A stretch of DNA of 64,000 nucleotides from Nostocales cyanobacterium LEGE 12452 (lineage in GTDB: Bacteria; Cyanobacteriota; Cyanobacteriia; Cyanobacteriales; Nostocaceae): contig JADEXV010000003.1 in NCBI GenBank assembly GCA_015206945.1, positions 36,516 to 100,515 on the forward strand, read 5' to 3'. Below the pieces are notes generated by a model, which was given only the letters and a program-made list of their open reading frames with translations, made no database searches and was not told the origin of the DNA. A program made the position numbers and the translations under genes. Positions 9,071 through 18,102 of this stretch are shown piece after piece. How positions within the stretch are numbered: the stretch's first letter is position 1; each line of letters begins with the position of its first letter.

Positions 9071-9352
9071 GTGTCAGTTGAAACTATTCAAAAGCCTTCC
9101 ACAACCCGCAAGCTCGCGCCTCGGTATCGCGTTTTGCTCCATAACGACGACTACAACTCTATGGAGCATGTTGTACAGTCACTAATAGCCACTGTACCAA
9201 GCCTTACCCAACCCCAAGCCGTGAGCATCATGATGGAAGCCCATACTAACGGGTTAGCTTTAGTCATTACTTGCGCCTTGGAACACGCTGAGTTTTATTG
9301 CGAAACATTGATAAGTCATGGTTTAAGTAGCACGATTGAACCTGATGAATAG
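9071..9352 (+). CDS. clpS: ATP-dependent Clp protease adaptor ClpS
   Basis: ClpS delivers N-degron substrates to the ClpCP protease in the cytoplasm. The 93-residue protein carries the core signature RYRVLLHNDDYNSMEHVVQSL and the hydrophobic pocket region EAHTNGLALVITCALEHAEFY. Translation starts at GTG 9071 (SVETIQKPSTTRK), which fits the usual short unstructured tail before the core. Cyanobacteria often have two ClpS paralogues, and I cannot tell which this is. A heptamer repeat tract begins immediately after its stop. Confidence 0.93.
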   Translation: MSVETIQKPSTTRKLAPRYRVLLHNDDYNSMEHVVQSLIATVPSLTQPQAVSIMMEAHTNGLALVITCALEHAEFYCETLISHGLSSTIEPDE

Positions 9353-9387
9353 TCATTGGTCATTGGTCATTGGTCATTGGTCATTAG
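9353..9387. repeat. Heptamer tandem repeat (TCATTGG), 5 units
   Basis: Four perfect TCATTGG units and one TCATTAG variant begin right after the clpS stop codon. Short tandemly repeated heptamers are typical of heterocystous cyanobacterial spacers. An open frame runs through it into the next gene, so the true start of that gene must lie downstream. Confidence 0.85.
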
Positions 9388-9430
9388 TCGAAGTTTAGAG
9401 TATTGGCTGCTGATTAGTGACTTATTTAGT

Positions 9431-10264
9431 ATGAAAAAAAACCTTGTCCGTTTAGCTGAACGCCCTGCCCCTATTAGGCTGGGTGCTTTTATTTTGAGTT
9501 TATTGTTGCTATGGTTGCCATTGGCTACACCAATATACTTACTAGTGCATGATTCAAACTTAGAAAGTATATTGACATTGGTATTGTTATATGCAATATT
9601 TATTTTTCTACTGGGATTATGGGGTAAATATGTCTACCAGCAGCCCCAAATTCTGCGGCATTATGGCTTAGAATTCACGCGGCAAAACGGTGTGGATTTA
9701 TTACGTGGCTTGGCTCTGGGAATAATTAATATTCTGATACTTTTTGGGGTACAAAGTTTGTTGGGTTGGTTGGTGTGGCAACAACCGAAAGTTTTTTTGC
9801 TGAAAGTGATTTTAGAGGGTTTACTTGTTGGCTTAGGTATTGGATTTGCTGAGGAATTGTTATTCCGAGGCTGGTTGCTAGATGAATTACAACGGGACTA
9901 CAGTCCGCGTGTAGCATTATGGACAGATGCAACTGCCTTTGCTGCATTGCACTTTATTAAACCCTTGGAGGCAATTATTCATACACTGCCTCAATTTCCG
10001 GCTTTAGTACTGCTAGGATTAACGCAAGTATGGGGAAAGCGTTGGCGGAGGGGACGCTTGGGTTTTCCAATTGGGCTACATAGTGGTTTTGTTTGGGGTT
10101 ACTACATTATTAATGTAGGTAAATTAGTGAAATATTCTGGTCAGGTTCCTGATTGGGTAACTGGTGTAAATAATAATCCCCTGCAAGGAGTGATGGGAGT
10201 GTTGTTAATGAGTGTACTAGCTTTGGGGATACGAGGGCGAACTGAGCGATCGCGTCATGTATGA
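9431..10264 (+). CDS. CPBP family intramembrane glutamic endopeptidase
   Basis: A multi-pass membrane protease of the CAAX prenyl protease 2/Rce1-like (CPBP, ABI) family. From Met 9431 the protein has 277 residues, with about six to eight hydrophobic segments. Motif 1 is EELLFRG (E141, E142, R146), motif 2 is AALHFIKP and motif 3 is GLHSGFVWG; these provide the catalytic glutamates and histidines. I chose 9431 because the open frame upstream is the heptamer-repeat spacer. Substrates of cyanobacterial members are mostly unknown. Its stop overlaps the next start as ATGA, implying translational coupling with the pentapeptide lipoprotein. Confidence 0.88.
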   Translation: MKKNLVRLAERPAPIRLGAFILSLLLLWLPLATPIYLLVHDSNLESILTLVLLYAIFIFLLGLWGKYVYQQPQILRHYGLEFTRQNGVDLLRGLALGIINILILFGVQSLLGWLVWQQPKVFLLKVILEGLLVGLGIGFAEELLFRGWLLDELQRDYSPRVALWTDATAFAALHFIKPLEAIIHTLPQFPALVLLGLTQVWGKRWRRGRLGFPIGLHSGFVWGYYIINVGKLVKYSGQVPDWVTGVNNNPLQGVMGVLLMSVLALGIRGRTERSRHV

Positions 10265-11178
10265 AAATAAAAATATTAATCGTATCAGCTTTATTACTTA
10301 CTTTTCTTTCTAGTTGTAAAGATTGTGAGGCTGAAAAAACTTCAAATCCCGCTCATGTGAAGCAGTTACTAACAACTAAAAAATGCCCCAAGTGTGATTT
10401 AGGTGGTGCTGATTTAACAAATACTGATTTAGCTGGAGCAGATTTAAGAGAAGCTGAACTGACTAATGCTAAATTAGATGGTGCAAATTTACAAGGATCT
10501 GATGTACGCCAAGCAGAGATGCGATGGACTGATAAATCTGAAGATGATCATGGAGAATCTGGATTCTCAGAAATCGGTGATATTGATTTTAGTTGTAATG
10601 TTGATTATAAAGTTTCGTTAGAGAAAGTTAACTTACAATCAGCTAATTTTTCTGATACTAATCTCTCTGGCTTATTTATTTCTGATAGTAATCTCCGTGC
10701 TGCGAATTTAAGTGGTGCTAACTTAAAAGGCACGTATTTTACGAAAGTAGATTTATCACAAGCAAATCTAAATCAAGCTAATTTATCTTACGCGAGCTTC
10801 GGCAATGTTAACCTTCACTCGGCAGACTTACAAAATGCTGATTTAAGCCACAGCGAATTAATTGTCAATGTCAACTTAAGAAATGTAGATTTAACTGGTG
10901 CTAGATTAAATGTTGCAAAATTGGATGGAAATGATTTCAGAGGTGCAAACCTCCGTGATGTTGACTTTACTCAAAGTAGCGTAGATAGAACAGACTTTCG
11001 TCATACTAAAAATCTGACAACCGAGCAGATTAAATTGGCACAAAATTGGGAAGAAGCAGTATACGATGAAGAATTTCGCGCCAAATTAGGACTACCTGCT
11101 TGCAAAACTAGGTTAGGTAAATATTTGGGATATCCTTTTATTTTTAGTAAAATCAAGAAAGGATGTTTTCAAAATTAA
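10261..11178 (+). CDS. Pentapeptide-repeat lipoprotein
   Basis: The N-terminus MKIKILIVSALLLTFLSSC is a lipoprotein signal peptide ending in the lipobox LSSC, so the mature protein is lipid-anchored outside the cytoplasm. Residues ~45-255 are pentapeptide repeats of the A(D/N)Lxx type (GADLTNTDLAGADLREAEL and similar), forming a right-handed quadrilateral beta-helix. An acidic insert (DKSEDDHGESGFSEIG) interrupts the array near residue 85-105. The C-terminal ~50 residues are non-repetitive and lysine-rich. Biochemical function is unknown. It is coupled to the upstream CPBP protease by a 4-base overlap. Confidence 0.88.
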   Translation: MKIKILIVSALLLTFLSSCKDCEAEKTSNPAHVKQLLTTKKCPKCDLGGADLTNTDLAGADLREAELTNAKLDGANLQGSDVRQAEMRWTDKSEDDHGESGFSEIGDIDFSCNVDYKVSLEKVNLQSANFSDTNLSGLFISDSNLRAANLSGANLKGTYFTKVDLSQANLNQANLSYASFGNVNLHSADLQNADLSHSELIVNVNLRNVDLTGARLNVAKLDGNDFRGANLRDVDFTQSSVDRTDFRHTKNLTTEQIKLAQNWEEAVYDEEFRAKLGLPACKTRLGKYLGYPFIFSKIKKGCFQN

Positions 11179-11290
11179 TCAGTTGCCTCGTTCCCAGGAG
11201 TACATATTTGTCAGCTACAGCACGCAGCATCAAATATTCTCGCTAGTTTGATAACTTTATTCATTGCAGTTTGTATAAATTAACCCCTAT

Positions 11291-11929
11291 TTAAAACGCA
11301 GCCTCCACAACTGTCCCCACCAAACACGCCTTATTCAAATTAACGCCGCTCAAATTTGTACCTTCTAACTCTGCACAGAGTAAATTCGCTCCCGTCAAAT
11401 TCGCCCCTGCCAAATTCGCCCCTCGCAAGTCAGCTTCTTCCAAGTTTGCTTCACTCAACAATGCCCCTTGCAAATCGGCGCGACTCAAGTCTGCACCTTT
11501 GAGATTTGCTCCAGTCAGGTTTGCACCGCGCAAGTCAGCACCGCGCAAATCAACACCTTGCAAGTTCACATTCATCAAATTGGCACCACTCAAGAAAGCA
11601 CCCACCAATGACACATCGCTGAGTCTGGCTCCCATTAAGTTAGCACCACGCAAATTACTACCTCGCAAGTCAGCGCCTGTTAAATCTGCTTGCATCAGGT
11701 TGGCTCCCATCAAATTCGCCCGCAAGTCAGTTTCTTGGAGGTTGGCTCCCATCAAATTTGCCCCCTCCAAATGCCCTCCTTCGAGTTTAGAACCAGCAAA
11801 ATTAGTGCCGACAAGGGTAGCGCCAGCAAGATTAATCCGGCTTAAATCCAGTCGGGAAAGTTCCTCGTCTTCTAAATTTGCCCCTGGAAGTTGTTTGAGT
11901 TTTCCTAATCTAATGGCTTCAATATTCAT
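11291..11929 (-). CDS. Pentapeptide-repeat protein, 212 aa
   Basis: A cytoplasmic pentapeptide protein without a signal peptide. After a short head (MNIEAIRLGKLKQLPGANLEDEEL) almost the whole chain is a regular array of A(D/N)LxG units, e.g. GANLMGANLQETDLRANLM, long enough for several beta-helix coils. One unit is shortened at LRANLMGAN, which breaks the five-residue register. Function is unknown; such proteins are scaffolds or protein-binding surfaces. The start overlaps the stop of the upstream DICT-HD gene by 4 bases (ATGA), so the two are translated together. It is convergent with the pentapeptide lipoprotein. Confidence 0.88.
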   Translation of the reverse strand: MNIEAIRLGKLKQLPGANLEDEELSRLDLSRINLAGATLVGTNFAGSKLEGGHLEGANLMGANLQETDLRANLMGANLMQADLTGADLRGSNLRGANLMGARLSDVSLVGAFLSGANLMNVNLQGVDLRGADLRGANLTGANLKGADLSRADLQGALLSEANLEEADLRGANLAGANLTGANLLCAELEGTNLSGVNLNKACLVGTVVEAAF

Positions 11930-13323
11930 GTAAAGTAACTACCAATCTCTTCACTGATCTTGCTGTGGCTATCCCATTGGGAATCAAGTATCCAGATGCC
12001 GGCGCTGAATTTGGGTGTCATCAAAGGTAAGTCGAGTCCCTGTTGTAAACCCATAACTAATAAAGTTAGGGTATCTACAAGTTTAGGGTCAAAGCGGGTA
12101 GATTGTTGCTGTTTGCATTCATCTAAAGCTTGAGTAAATATCTGTTCCCGGCTTTGATTTGACGATTTTCGCTGATTGAGTCGCCACTGAAAATCTGCCA
12201 ATAATGCCAAAATCCTCGACTCTAGGGGAATTTCATCTCCAGCTAAACCTGCTGGTTCCCCTGTGCCATTCCACCACTCGCTTTGGTGAGTAATAATTTG
12301 GGCAACTGCTCGCAGCCTTGGCATGGTTCGCAATACTTGCGCCCCTGGTACTAAGGGACAAGTTAGAGGACAACTGGGAGCATCTTCTTGGTAGCGTGTG
12401 GATATACCACCTGTGAGTACGCTTTCTGCTTTCTGTAATGGATCTATGCGATGTAACAAAGCCGCTAGCCGCAATCTCTTAATCTGCCATGCGGGAAGAT
12501 CCAAAAGCTGGGCGATCGCTTCAGCAAGTACGACTACTTCCGCAGCTGCCATTGGATTGTTGACATCTGCCATATCCATCAGTTGCGCCATTCGCAAAAA
12601 AGCTTGGATTTCGTTAGAAACCAAGTTGCGATCCAGCGTTTGTTTCTGAAGCGCTGTGGGGATGGATAAATTATCTTGTCCAGTCTGGAGGTAATCTACT
12701 ACACGAGAGACAACTGCACCTAAATTTTGGGATCTGTCCATTGACGGTACAATTTGTTCTTTATCGCCTGTGAGTTTTTCCGCCAGTTCTGGGTTGTATT
12801 TTTTGATGTGAGCGATCGCTATTTCTGCTGTCTCTTGTACTAACTCTGGCTCAAATGTCCACAAGCCATAGAATTTGCGCTCTAAGTCCGATGTCGGTAC
12901 CCCAGCACTGCCATAATCAGCGTCTGATAATTCTTGACAAATTACCATTGCTGTGTACTTAGGCGATAAAATAATTAAGTGCCACTCTTGCCCCACTGGA
13001 TCGCCTGCATCTAATCCTACTAAGTCTACATTGGGTAGCTGGCTGGTAGGATGTTCAGCAAAGCCGGATTCAGCGGCAGCCATGATGGCAATTTGGCAAC
13101 TATATTGGGCGATGTCTGCATATCGTTCAGCTTCTTGTAGATACCATTTACCTTGTTGAAAGGCTGCGATCACTAAGGGTGTACCGTCATCGGTTAAGAT
13201 ATGGTCTTCTAAAGCGTGGCACAGGGCAACTAAGGTATTTTTGTAGTAAACACCGAATCGAATTGGCCTGGTGGTGTGGCGATGAGCTGCTTCCAGCTGT
13301 TGTAGGATTGAACCTTCTAACAT
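11926..13323 (-). CDS. DICT sensory domain-HD domain protein
   Basis: From Met 13323 (MLEGSILQQLEAAHRHTTR) the protein has 465 residues. Residues ~10-180 match the DICT domain, a sensor module common in cyanobacteria and often linked to c-di-GMP or light signalling. Residues ~215-420 are a helical HD-type region (LPAWQIKRLRLAALLHRIDPL, IITHQSEWWNGTGEPAGLAGDEIPLESRILALLADFQ) like HD-GYP/HDOD-related phosphohydrolases; the metal-binding HD pair is not clearly complete, so catalysis is uncertain. The open frame extends 10 codons upstream into spacer-like sequence, which I excluded. Coupled to a pentapeptide protein downstream. Confidence 0.82.
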   Translation of the reverse strand: MLEGSILQQLEAAHRHTTRPIRFGVYYKNTLVALCHALEDHILTDDGTPLVIAAFQQGKWYLQEAERYADIAQYSCQIAIMAAAESGFAEHPTSQLPNVDLVGLDAGDPVGQEWHLIILSPKYTAMVICQELSDADYGSAGVPTSDLERKFYGLWTFEPELVQETAEIAIAHIKKYNPELAEKLTGDKEQIVPSMDRSQNLGAVVSRVVDYLQTGQDNLSIPTALQKQTLDRNLVSNEIQAFLRMAQLMDMADVNNPMAAAEVVVLAEAIAQLLDLPAWQIKRLRLAALLHRIDPLQKAESVLTGGISTRYQEDAPSCPLTCPLVPGAQVLRTMPRLRAVAQIITHQSEWWNGTGEPAGLAGDEIPLESRILALLADFQWRLNQRKSSNQSREQIFTQALDECKQQQSTRFDPKLVDTLTLLVMGLQQGLDLPLMTPKFSAGIWILDSQWDSHSKISEEIGSYFT

Positions 13324-13410
13324 GGGATTTGGTAAAAATAACCGCAGAGGCACTGAGGAAGATAAAGGGAGAAATTCAGAATTCTGAATTTCTTCACATT
13401 TTAGTGTTTT

Positions 13411-14982
13411 CTAGGATACACCTGCTAACTGTTTTTCTTTCGTCTCTAATGGTGCTGTCAGTGCTGCTTCTAAGTCAGCACAACCCAGCTTTTCTTCTAA
13501 GATTTTCATGACTTCGCGCCCGAAGTCGTTGGGGTTTTGTTGCCAAGCTTGCAAGCAGACTTCGCCGAAGAATGAACCAAGGGGTTCAGGGTTCCAGAGA
13601 AGTTTTTTGGCTGTCCACGGCATCAAGCTCATTGGATCGTATCCTGGTTTTAGGATGCCTTCTTTGAAAGCGTATTCTTCTAAATGGGTATGGGGTTGTA
13701 GTCCAATAAAGAAGATAGCAGGTTCGACTTTATCTGCACCAAAAATCCGTTCTAGTTCGCGGTGGTAAGCGATAGTTTGACGGATCGTTTCGGGACGTTC
13801 GTCAATGACGTTAAAGGAGTAGTTGACAGAAACTAAGTCGTTAAAACCAGCGGCTTTTAAGTCACGGCAGTTTTGCAAGACGGTTCGCAAGTTATACCCC
13901 ATCCGCATTTTCCGCACAAGTTCTTGAGAACCACTGGTAATCCCGATTTCAAAGTAGTTCATCCCGGTTTTCGCCATCAACTCACACAATTCGGGTGTCA
14001 AATTGTCGGCTCTGATGTATGCTGCCCAGTGGATATCTGTCATACCAGAATCGACGATTTTTTGCAATAGTTCTACGGCATCGGCGATAAATTTTTTCGC
14101 GGGGATGAATTGGGCATCAGTAAACCAGAAATTGCGAATGCCGCGATCGTATAATTGACGCATTTCAGCAACGACTTCATCTGCTGGGTTGATGCGTACT
14201 TGTTTGCCTTCGACAACCGTGTAGACGCAATAACAACAGTTGTGAGGACAACCACGCTTAGTTTGTACACCTATATAAAAGTCTTGCTCTTGCAGGTAAA
14301 AGTTAAATTCCGGCCAGATGCTTTCGATATAGTCGTAGTTACAAGCTGTTTTTTCTATTGGGGTGGGTTGTTCGTGAATTAGCCGTTTCCGTGGTTGAGT
14401 TTCTCCGGCAACGTAACAGCGTTCATCTCGAAAATCTTTGCCACTTAAAAGTTTTTCCAGCAGGGTTTCGCCTTCACCTACAGAAATAATTGTCCCTTGG
14501 GGTAAGCTTTTACCTAATTGCTCGTAAAATACGCTGACTGCACCACCACCTACAACTACACGAGCATCAGAATTATATCTTTGGGCGCGTTTTAAACCAC
14601 GTTTGATTAAACCCTGGTTTTGCCACAACTCTACATAGTAAGCGATGAAGATTCGCAAACCGCCCAATCCGCCGCGTAGTTTCAATAGAGGATTCTTGGC
14701 GTAGTAAAATTCAAAAGCATTTTGCAGCGGGTTGCCACCACGCCCACCAACTGGGGCATAAATTTGAATATCCCGCCAAGAAAATACTAGTAATGTCGGT
14801 TTAAATTCATCAATACAGCGATCCAGAGCAGAACTGTAATCTAAAGGTGGGACTGTTCCCAAATCAAAGATGCGCTGTTCAATATTAGGGAACTGCTTGT
14901 GGACATGATCGCTTAGGTAGACAACCCCAATAGGAAAGATGGGGTTACAAGGAAGGCGAACGTAAAGAATTCGATTTTCCAT
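13411..14982 (-). CDS. B12-binding-type radical SAM protein (photosystem-associated family)
   Basis: A ~523-residue protein with an N-terminal B12-binding-like region (MENRILYVRLPCNPIFPIGVVYLSD, then SWRDIQIYAPVGGRGGN) and a radical SAM core. The cluster motif is CPHNCCYC near residue 245, where Cys 1, 5 and 8 are the ligands. RefSeq-style annotation calls this cyanobacterial family 'photosystem II high light acclimation radical SAM protein', as far as I recall; the reaction is not known to me. I start at 14982 because the longer open frame adds a poorly conserved 18-residue lead. It is a single gene with its own spacer. Confidence 0.8.
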   Translation of the reverse strand: MENRILYVRLPCNPIFPIGVVYLSDHVHKQFPNIEQRIFDLGTVPPLDYSSALDRCIDEFKPTLLVFSWRDIQIYAPVGGRGGNPLQNAFEFYYAKNPLLKLRGGLGGLRIFIAYYVELWQNQGLIKRGLKRAQRYNSDARVVVGGGAVSVFYEQLGKSLPQGTIISVGEGETLLEKLLSGKDFRDERCYVAGETQPRKRLIHEQPTPIEKTACNYDYIESIWPEFNFYLQEQDFYIGVQTKRGCPHNCCYCVYTVVEGKQVRINPADEVVAEMRQLYDRGIRNFWFTDAQFIPAKKFIADAVELLQKIVDSGMTDIHWAAYIRADNLTPELCELMAKTGMNYFEIGITSGSQELVRKMRMGYNLRTVLQNCRDLKAAGFNDLVSVNYSFNVIDERPETIRQTIAYHRELERIFGADKVEPAIFFIGLQPHTHLEEYAFKEGILKPGYDPMSLMPWTAKKLLWNPEPLGSFFGEVCLQAWQQNPNDFGREVMKILEEKLGCADLEAALTAPLETKEKQLAGVS

Positions 14983-15036
14983 CATCTGTCTATTAACTTC
15001 CATCTTGCCAATCTGTGGAGAAAGCGAGAAAAACAT

Positions 15037-15591
15037 TCAGTTTTAAAGTGTGTGCTTGTTTTATTTGGTTTTATTTATCACAATCAGGCTTGACATTTCA
15101 GCCGATTATTGATACTCGCTCACCTGCCGTTAACAAGTGCGGAAAACGCTAAAATTGCTGTGCATAAAACATACATGGAATCTATAGAGAGCTTTATGAA
15201 GACATTTTTCATATAGCTTTACCATAACATCGAGTTTATTCATTAAGCGATGATCCCTGCCGATTAATCCTGGGATAGATGAAAGAGCAAAACTCACTTC
15301 CTCGCTATGCTAAAAGCTAGGGGATCGTTGTTATGTCAATTCCCTAACAATCTGCTTTAAGAGAATTGAAACTTTTATACCAGCAAAAAACATCAAAAAC
15401 TTTTATTTATAGTGTATAATTTCGAAAAAGATGTGAATGTTTACAAAATTTTCATAACTGAAAATATATCTTTAGACAGAAATAATCTACAAAGACTCAG
15501 TTGGTATTCGCAGTTACAACAACTGGGGATCGGTGGGTGCTAGGCTTGGCTAGTGTAATGTAAAATTGTGGCGTAAAGCTCCTCAGCAGTT
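15037..15591. other. Intergenic spacer between divergent genes
   Basis: This 555-base A/T-rich stretch separates the radical SAM gene (minus) from the DUF1830 gene (plus). I see no ORF, RNA gene or strong hairpin; it should hold the two promoters. Confidence 0.4.
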
Positions 15592-15987
15592 ATGGCTCAA
15601 ATATTAGATCCTCTACCACCTGAGCAATCAGGAAAAATTCTCTGCTGCTACATTAATGCCACGAGCAAAATACAGGTAGCTCGCATCTCCAATATTCCCA
15701 ACTGGTATTTTGAAAGGGTTGTTTTCCCTGGACAACGTTTAGTCTTTGAAGCTCCGCGAAAAGGTCAAGTGGAGATTCACACAGGGATGATGGCTAGTGC
15801 AATTTTATCCGATAAGATTCCGTGCGATCGCCTGATGCTCGAAGAACCCATTACTAATGAGTTTGATACAGACTCATCAGATGAAAAAGACCCTTTTAAT
15901 ACCAAACTAATGGTGCAGCAAATTAATACAAAAATCGGAGATACTACAAAACCCTTGCAAATCCTTGGTTTAGCCTCGGTTGATTAA
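15592..15987 (+). CDS. DUF1830 domain protein
   Basis: A 131-residue cyanobacterial protein. The DUF1830 core covers roughly residues 15-85: ILCCYINATSKIQVARISN, the W-x-F-E-R-V-V-FPG segment (NWYFERVVFPGQRLVFEAP) and a segment ending SDKIPCDRLML. It looks like a compact beta domain with a disordered acidic tail (EFDTDSSDEKDP). No signal peptide or membrane helix. Function is unknown; the family is confined to cyanobacteria. A clear rho-independent terminator follows, so it is a single-gene unit. Confidence 0.87.
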   Translation: MAQILDPLPPEQSGKILCCYINATSKIQVARISNIPNWYFERVVFPGQRLVFEAPRKGQVEIHTGMMASAILSDKIPCDRLMLEEPITNEFDTDSSDEKDPFNTKLMVQQINTKIGDTTKPLQILGLASVD

Positions 15988-16012
15988 AAAAAACAATTTT
16001 ATCTAAATTTAA

Positions 16013-16041
16013 GGGTTGCTAATTCAGCAGCCCTTTTTGTT
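16013..16041 (+). terminator. Rho-independent terminator after DUF1830 gene
   Basis: Stem GGGTTGCT (16013-16020) pairs with AGCAGCCC (16026-16033, one G-U) around a 5-base loop and is followed by TTTTTGTT. Confidence 0.85.
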
Positions 16042-16125
16042 TATTATTTATTAGGCATGGGACATTGGGAATTGGTTATTTTCCTTGTCTCTCTTGTCGC
16101 CCTCATCTCATTTACAATCATTCTT

Positions 16126-16587
16126 ATGAATCTGCCTTCATTTCTTTGGTTGTGGAAAATAGCCGCCTGGTCGATGGGGTTGTCCCTGCTGGCATATCTA
16201 ATGTTAGCAATCACCGGCGTTTGGATGTTTCGGGCGAGAACTTCGCAACAATTTTCTTTTATTACGCCATTTATGGGCGGAAATAAAGGGGTGCGATCGC
16301 TCCACTATACAATGGGCATCAGCATGGTAAGTTTAGTGCTACTGTTGCTAGCGATCGGTATTGTTGGCACTTTAGGACACTTTGGTTCTTTAGGTCACTC
16401 ATCGCACTTAATCGCTGGATTGATAGTGGTAGCATTAGTTTTACTATCTGCTTTTAGTGCTACACAAATTAGTGCCAGACGATCTTGGGCTAGACCCTTA
16501 CACATCGGCGTAAATATTATTTTGTTTGTAGGATTTGCCTGGGTATCCCTTACTGGTTGGATTGTAGTGCAGAAGTATTTACCGTGA
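16126..16587 (+). CDS. DUF4079 family integral membrane protein
   Basis: From Met 16126 (MNLPSFLWLWKIAAWSMG) the protein has 153 residues and four hydrophobic segments, at about residues 6-30, 55-80, 90-112 and 128-148. Conserved histidines occur in RSLHYTMGIS and RPLHIGVN, a spacing that recalls haem-binding four-helix cytochromes; haem binding is inference. I excluded the longer open frame start because its first ~23 codons are spacer sequence resembling other intergenic tracts here. The family is cyanobacterial/plastid-lineage and of unknown function. It is followed after 68 bases by another small membrane protein. Confidence 0.8.
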   Translation: MNLPSFLWLWKIAAWSMGLSLLAYLMLAITGVWMFRARTSQQFSFITPFMGGNKGVRSLHYTMGISMVSLVLLLLAIGIVGTLGHFGSLGHSSHLIAGLIVVALVLLSAFSATQISARRSWARPLHIGVNIILFVGFAWVSLTGWIVVQKYLP

Positions 16588-16655
16588 ACTACCACACACC
16601 AACCACCAGGAACATAGACCTACTCTACAATGAAGAAAAGCATTGTAATTGAGCC

Positions 16656-17222
16656 GTGACAGCAAACTCAGCCAATATCTCAACTTCTGTTTTTCGTCTG
16701 TCTCCTTTGATTCGGATAACGTTGCTGAGTCTATACATAGCACTCACAGTCCCATTACCTTTTTTATCGCAGGTAACAGCTGCACCCGTACCTCCAAACT
16801 TATTGTGGATAGGGATTGGCATCGGTTTGGTTGCCTTGTACGCGGTATTGACAGAACAAGTAATAGTAGATGAGGAGGCAATTCAGGTTACTTACCCCGC
16901 CTGGGTGCCTCGCTTTTTTCGCAAAGGCTGGTCTTTACCTTGGTCACAAGTCAAAGAGTTAAAACCCCGCAGTACTGGACAAGGAGGGCTAGTTTATTAC
17001 TTTCTCAGCCAGGATGGGAAAGCTTATTTACTACCGATGCGTGTAGCTGGATTTGCCCGTTTGGTGCAAATTGTCCAAGCAAAGACGAGCATTGACACCA
17101 CAGATGTTCGCCCTTTAGCACAGCCGTGGATGTACCTGATTTTATTAGTATTCACACTGCTGTTACTATTAGTCGATGGCTGGGCGATCGCTACAGCCTT
17201 AACTACTGCACAATTAACTTAA
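16656..17222 (+). CDS. Membrane protein of unknown function, 188 aa
   Basis: Starts at GTG 16656. Two hydrophobic segments lie near residues 18-40 and 48-66, then a soluble region of ~80 residues (EEAIQVTYPAWVPRFFRKGWSLPWSQVKELKPR and on) resembling a bacterial PH-type domain, and a last membrane helix near 158-182 (WMYLILLVFTLLLLLVDGW). I do not recognise a named family. It sits between the DUF4079 gene and an ABC ATPase whose probable start lies 38 bases beyond its stop, so the three could form one unit; a role as membrane partner of the ATPase is possible but unproven. Confidence 0.7.
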   Translation: MTANSANISTSVFRLSPLIRITLLSLYIALTVPLPFLSQVTAAPVPPNLLWIGIGIGLVALYAVLTEQVIVDEEAIQVTYPAWVPRFFRKGWSLPWSQVKELKPRSTGQGGLVYYFLSQDGKAYLLPMRVAGFARLVQIVQAKTSIDTTDVRPLAQPWMYLILLVFTLLLLLVDGWAIATALTTAQLT

Positions 17223-17260
17223 AATTGGGCATTGCTTATTTCTCCCCGTCCCCAATTCCC

Positions 17261-18034
17261 TTGAACACAGCAAAAGCCACACTTAGGCTAGAGCAAGTTA
17301 ATCTGTTTACAAAGCTGAAAACCCAACTTCCCGGCAATCAGCAGGGATATCCCATATTGCAGGATATTTCCTTTGAGGCATCCCAAGGCGAATGCATTGC
17401 CATTGTAGGCCCAGTAGGCGCTGGTAAAACTTCCTTATTACGCATCATCAACCGCCTAATTGAACCCACGAGTGGTAAACTCTATCTTGAAAATCAAGAA
17501 TATCGCCAAATTCCTGTCATCCAGCTACGGCAGATTCTTGTACTTGTATTGCAAGAATCAAAGCTGTTGGGGATGACAGTTGGGCAAGCCTTGGCTTATC
17601 CTTTAGTTTTGCGTGGTTTACCCAAACAGACAATTCAGCAACGAGTCAATCACTGGACAGACCAACTGCACATTCCCAATGAATGGTTAGAGCGAACAGA
17701 GGTGCAACTTTCTTCGGGACAACGACAACTAATAGCGATCGCTCGTGCCTTAGTTATCCAGCCTAAAATATTATTATTAGATGAGCCAACCTCTGCCCTC
17801 GATCCTGGTACGGCTTCTCATCTAATGCAAGTCTTAACCCAGTTGAGTCAAACTCATCAAACCACGATTCTGATGGTAAATCACCAACTGGAACTAGCCC
17901 AGATGTTTTGCACCCGGTTATTACATTTACAACAAGGTCATTTATTCGCAAATCAAAGAGCCTCAGAGATAGACTGGATTGAATTACGGAAAAGCCTGAT
18001 TCAAGCAGCTGCTCAAGACGATTTTGGATTTTAA
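17261..18034 (+). CDS. ABC transporter ATP-binding protein (YbbL/FetA-like)
   Basis: A ~257-residue ATPase subunit. Walker A is GPVGAGKTS, the Q-loop is LVLQESKLL, the signature is LSSGQRQ and Walker B is ILLLDEPTSALD, with the switch histidine in LMVNHQLE. All catalytic motifs are intact. No ATG stands at a sensible place: the in-frame ATG at 17126 overlaps the previous gene by 97 bases, so I favour TTG at 17261 (NTAKATLRLEQVNLF). The overall look is that of stand-alone ATPases such as YbbL/FetA, usually paired with a YbbM-type permease, which is not seen here. Substrate is unknown. Confidence 0.8.
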   Translation: MNTAKATLRLEQVNLFTKLKTQLPGNQQGYPILQDISFEASQGECIAIVGPVGAGKTSLLRIINRLIEPTSGKLYLENQEYRQIPVIQLRQILVLVLQESKLLGMTVGQALAYPLVLRGLPKQTIQQRVNHWTDQLHIPNEWLERTEVQLSSGQRQLIAIARALVIQPKILLLDEPTSALDPGTASHLMQVLTQLSQTHQTTILMVNHQLELAQMFCTRLLHLQQGHLFANQRASEIDWIELRKSLIQAAAQDDFGF

Positions 18035-18102
18035 ATTTTGGATGAGACAGGAATCAGGAATCGTTTTCTTACTCCCCCTCACCCTAATGCTCAGTGCGCC
18101 AT

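Noticed and set aside
9356..9430. Extended N-terminus of the CPBP protease
   Set aside because: The first 25 codons are translated heptamer repeats; the conserved protein begins at the Met at 9431.
11499..11933. 144-codon plus-strand open frame opposite the pentapeptide gene
   Set aside because: It is the antisense shadow of the regular pentapeptide repeat, whose periodic codons leave the opposite strand open.
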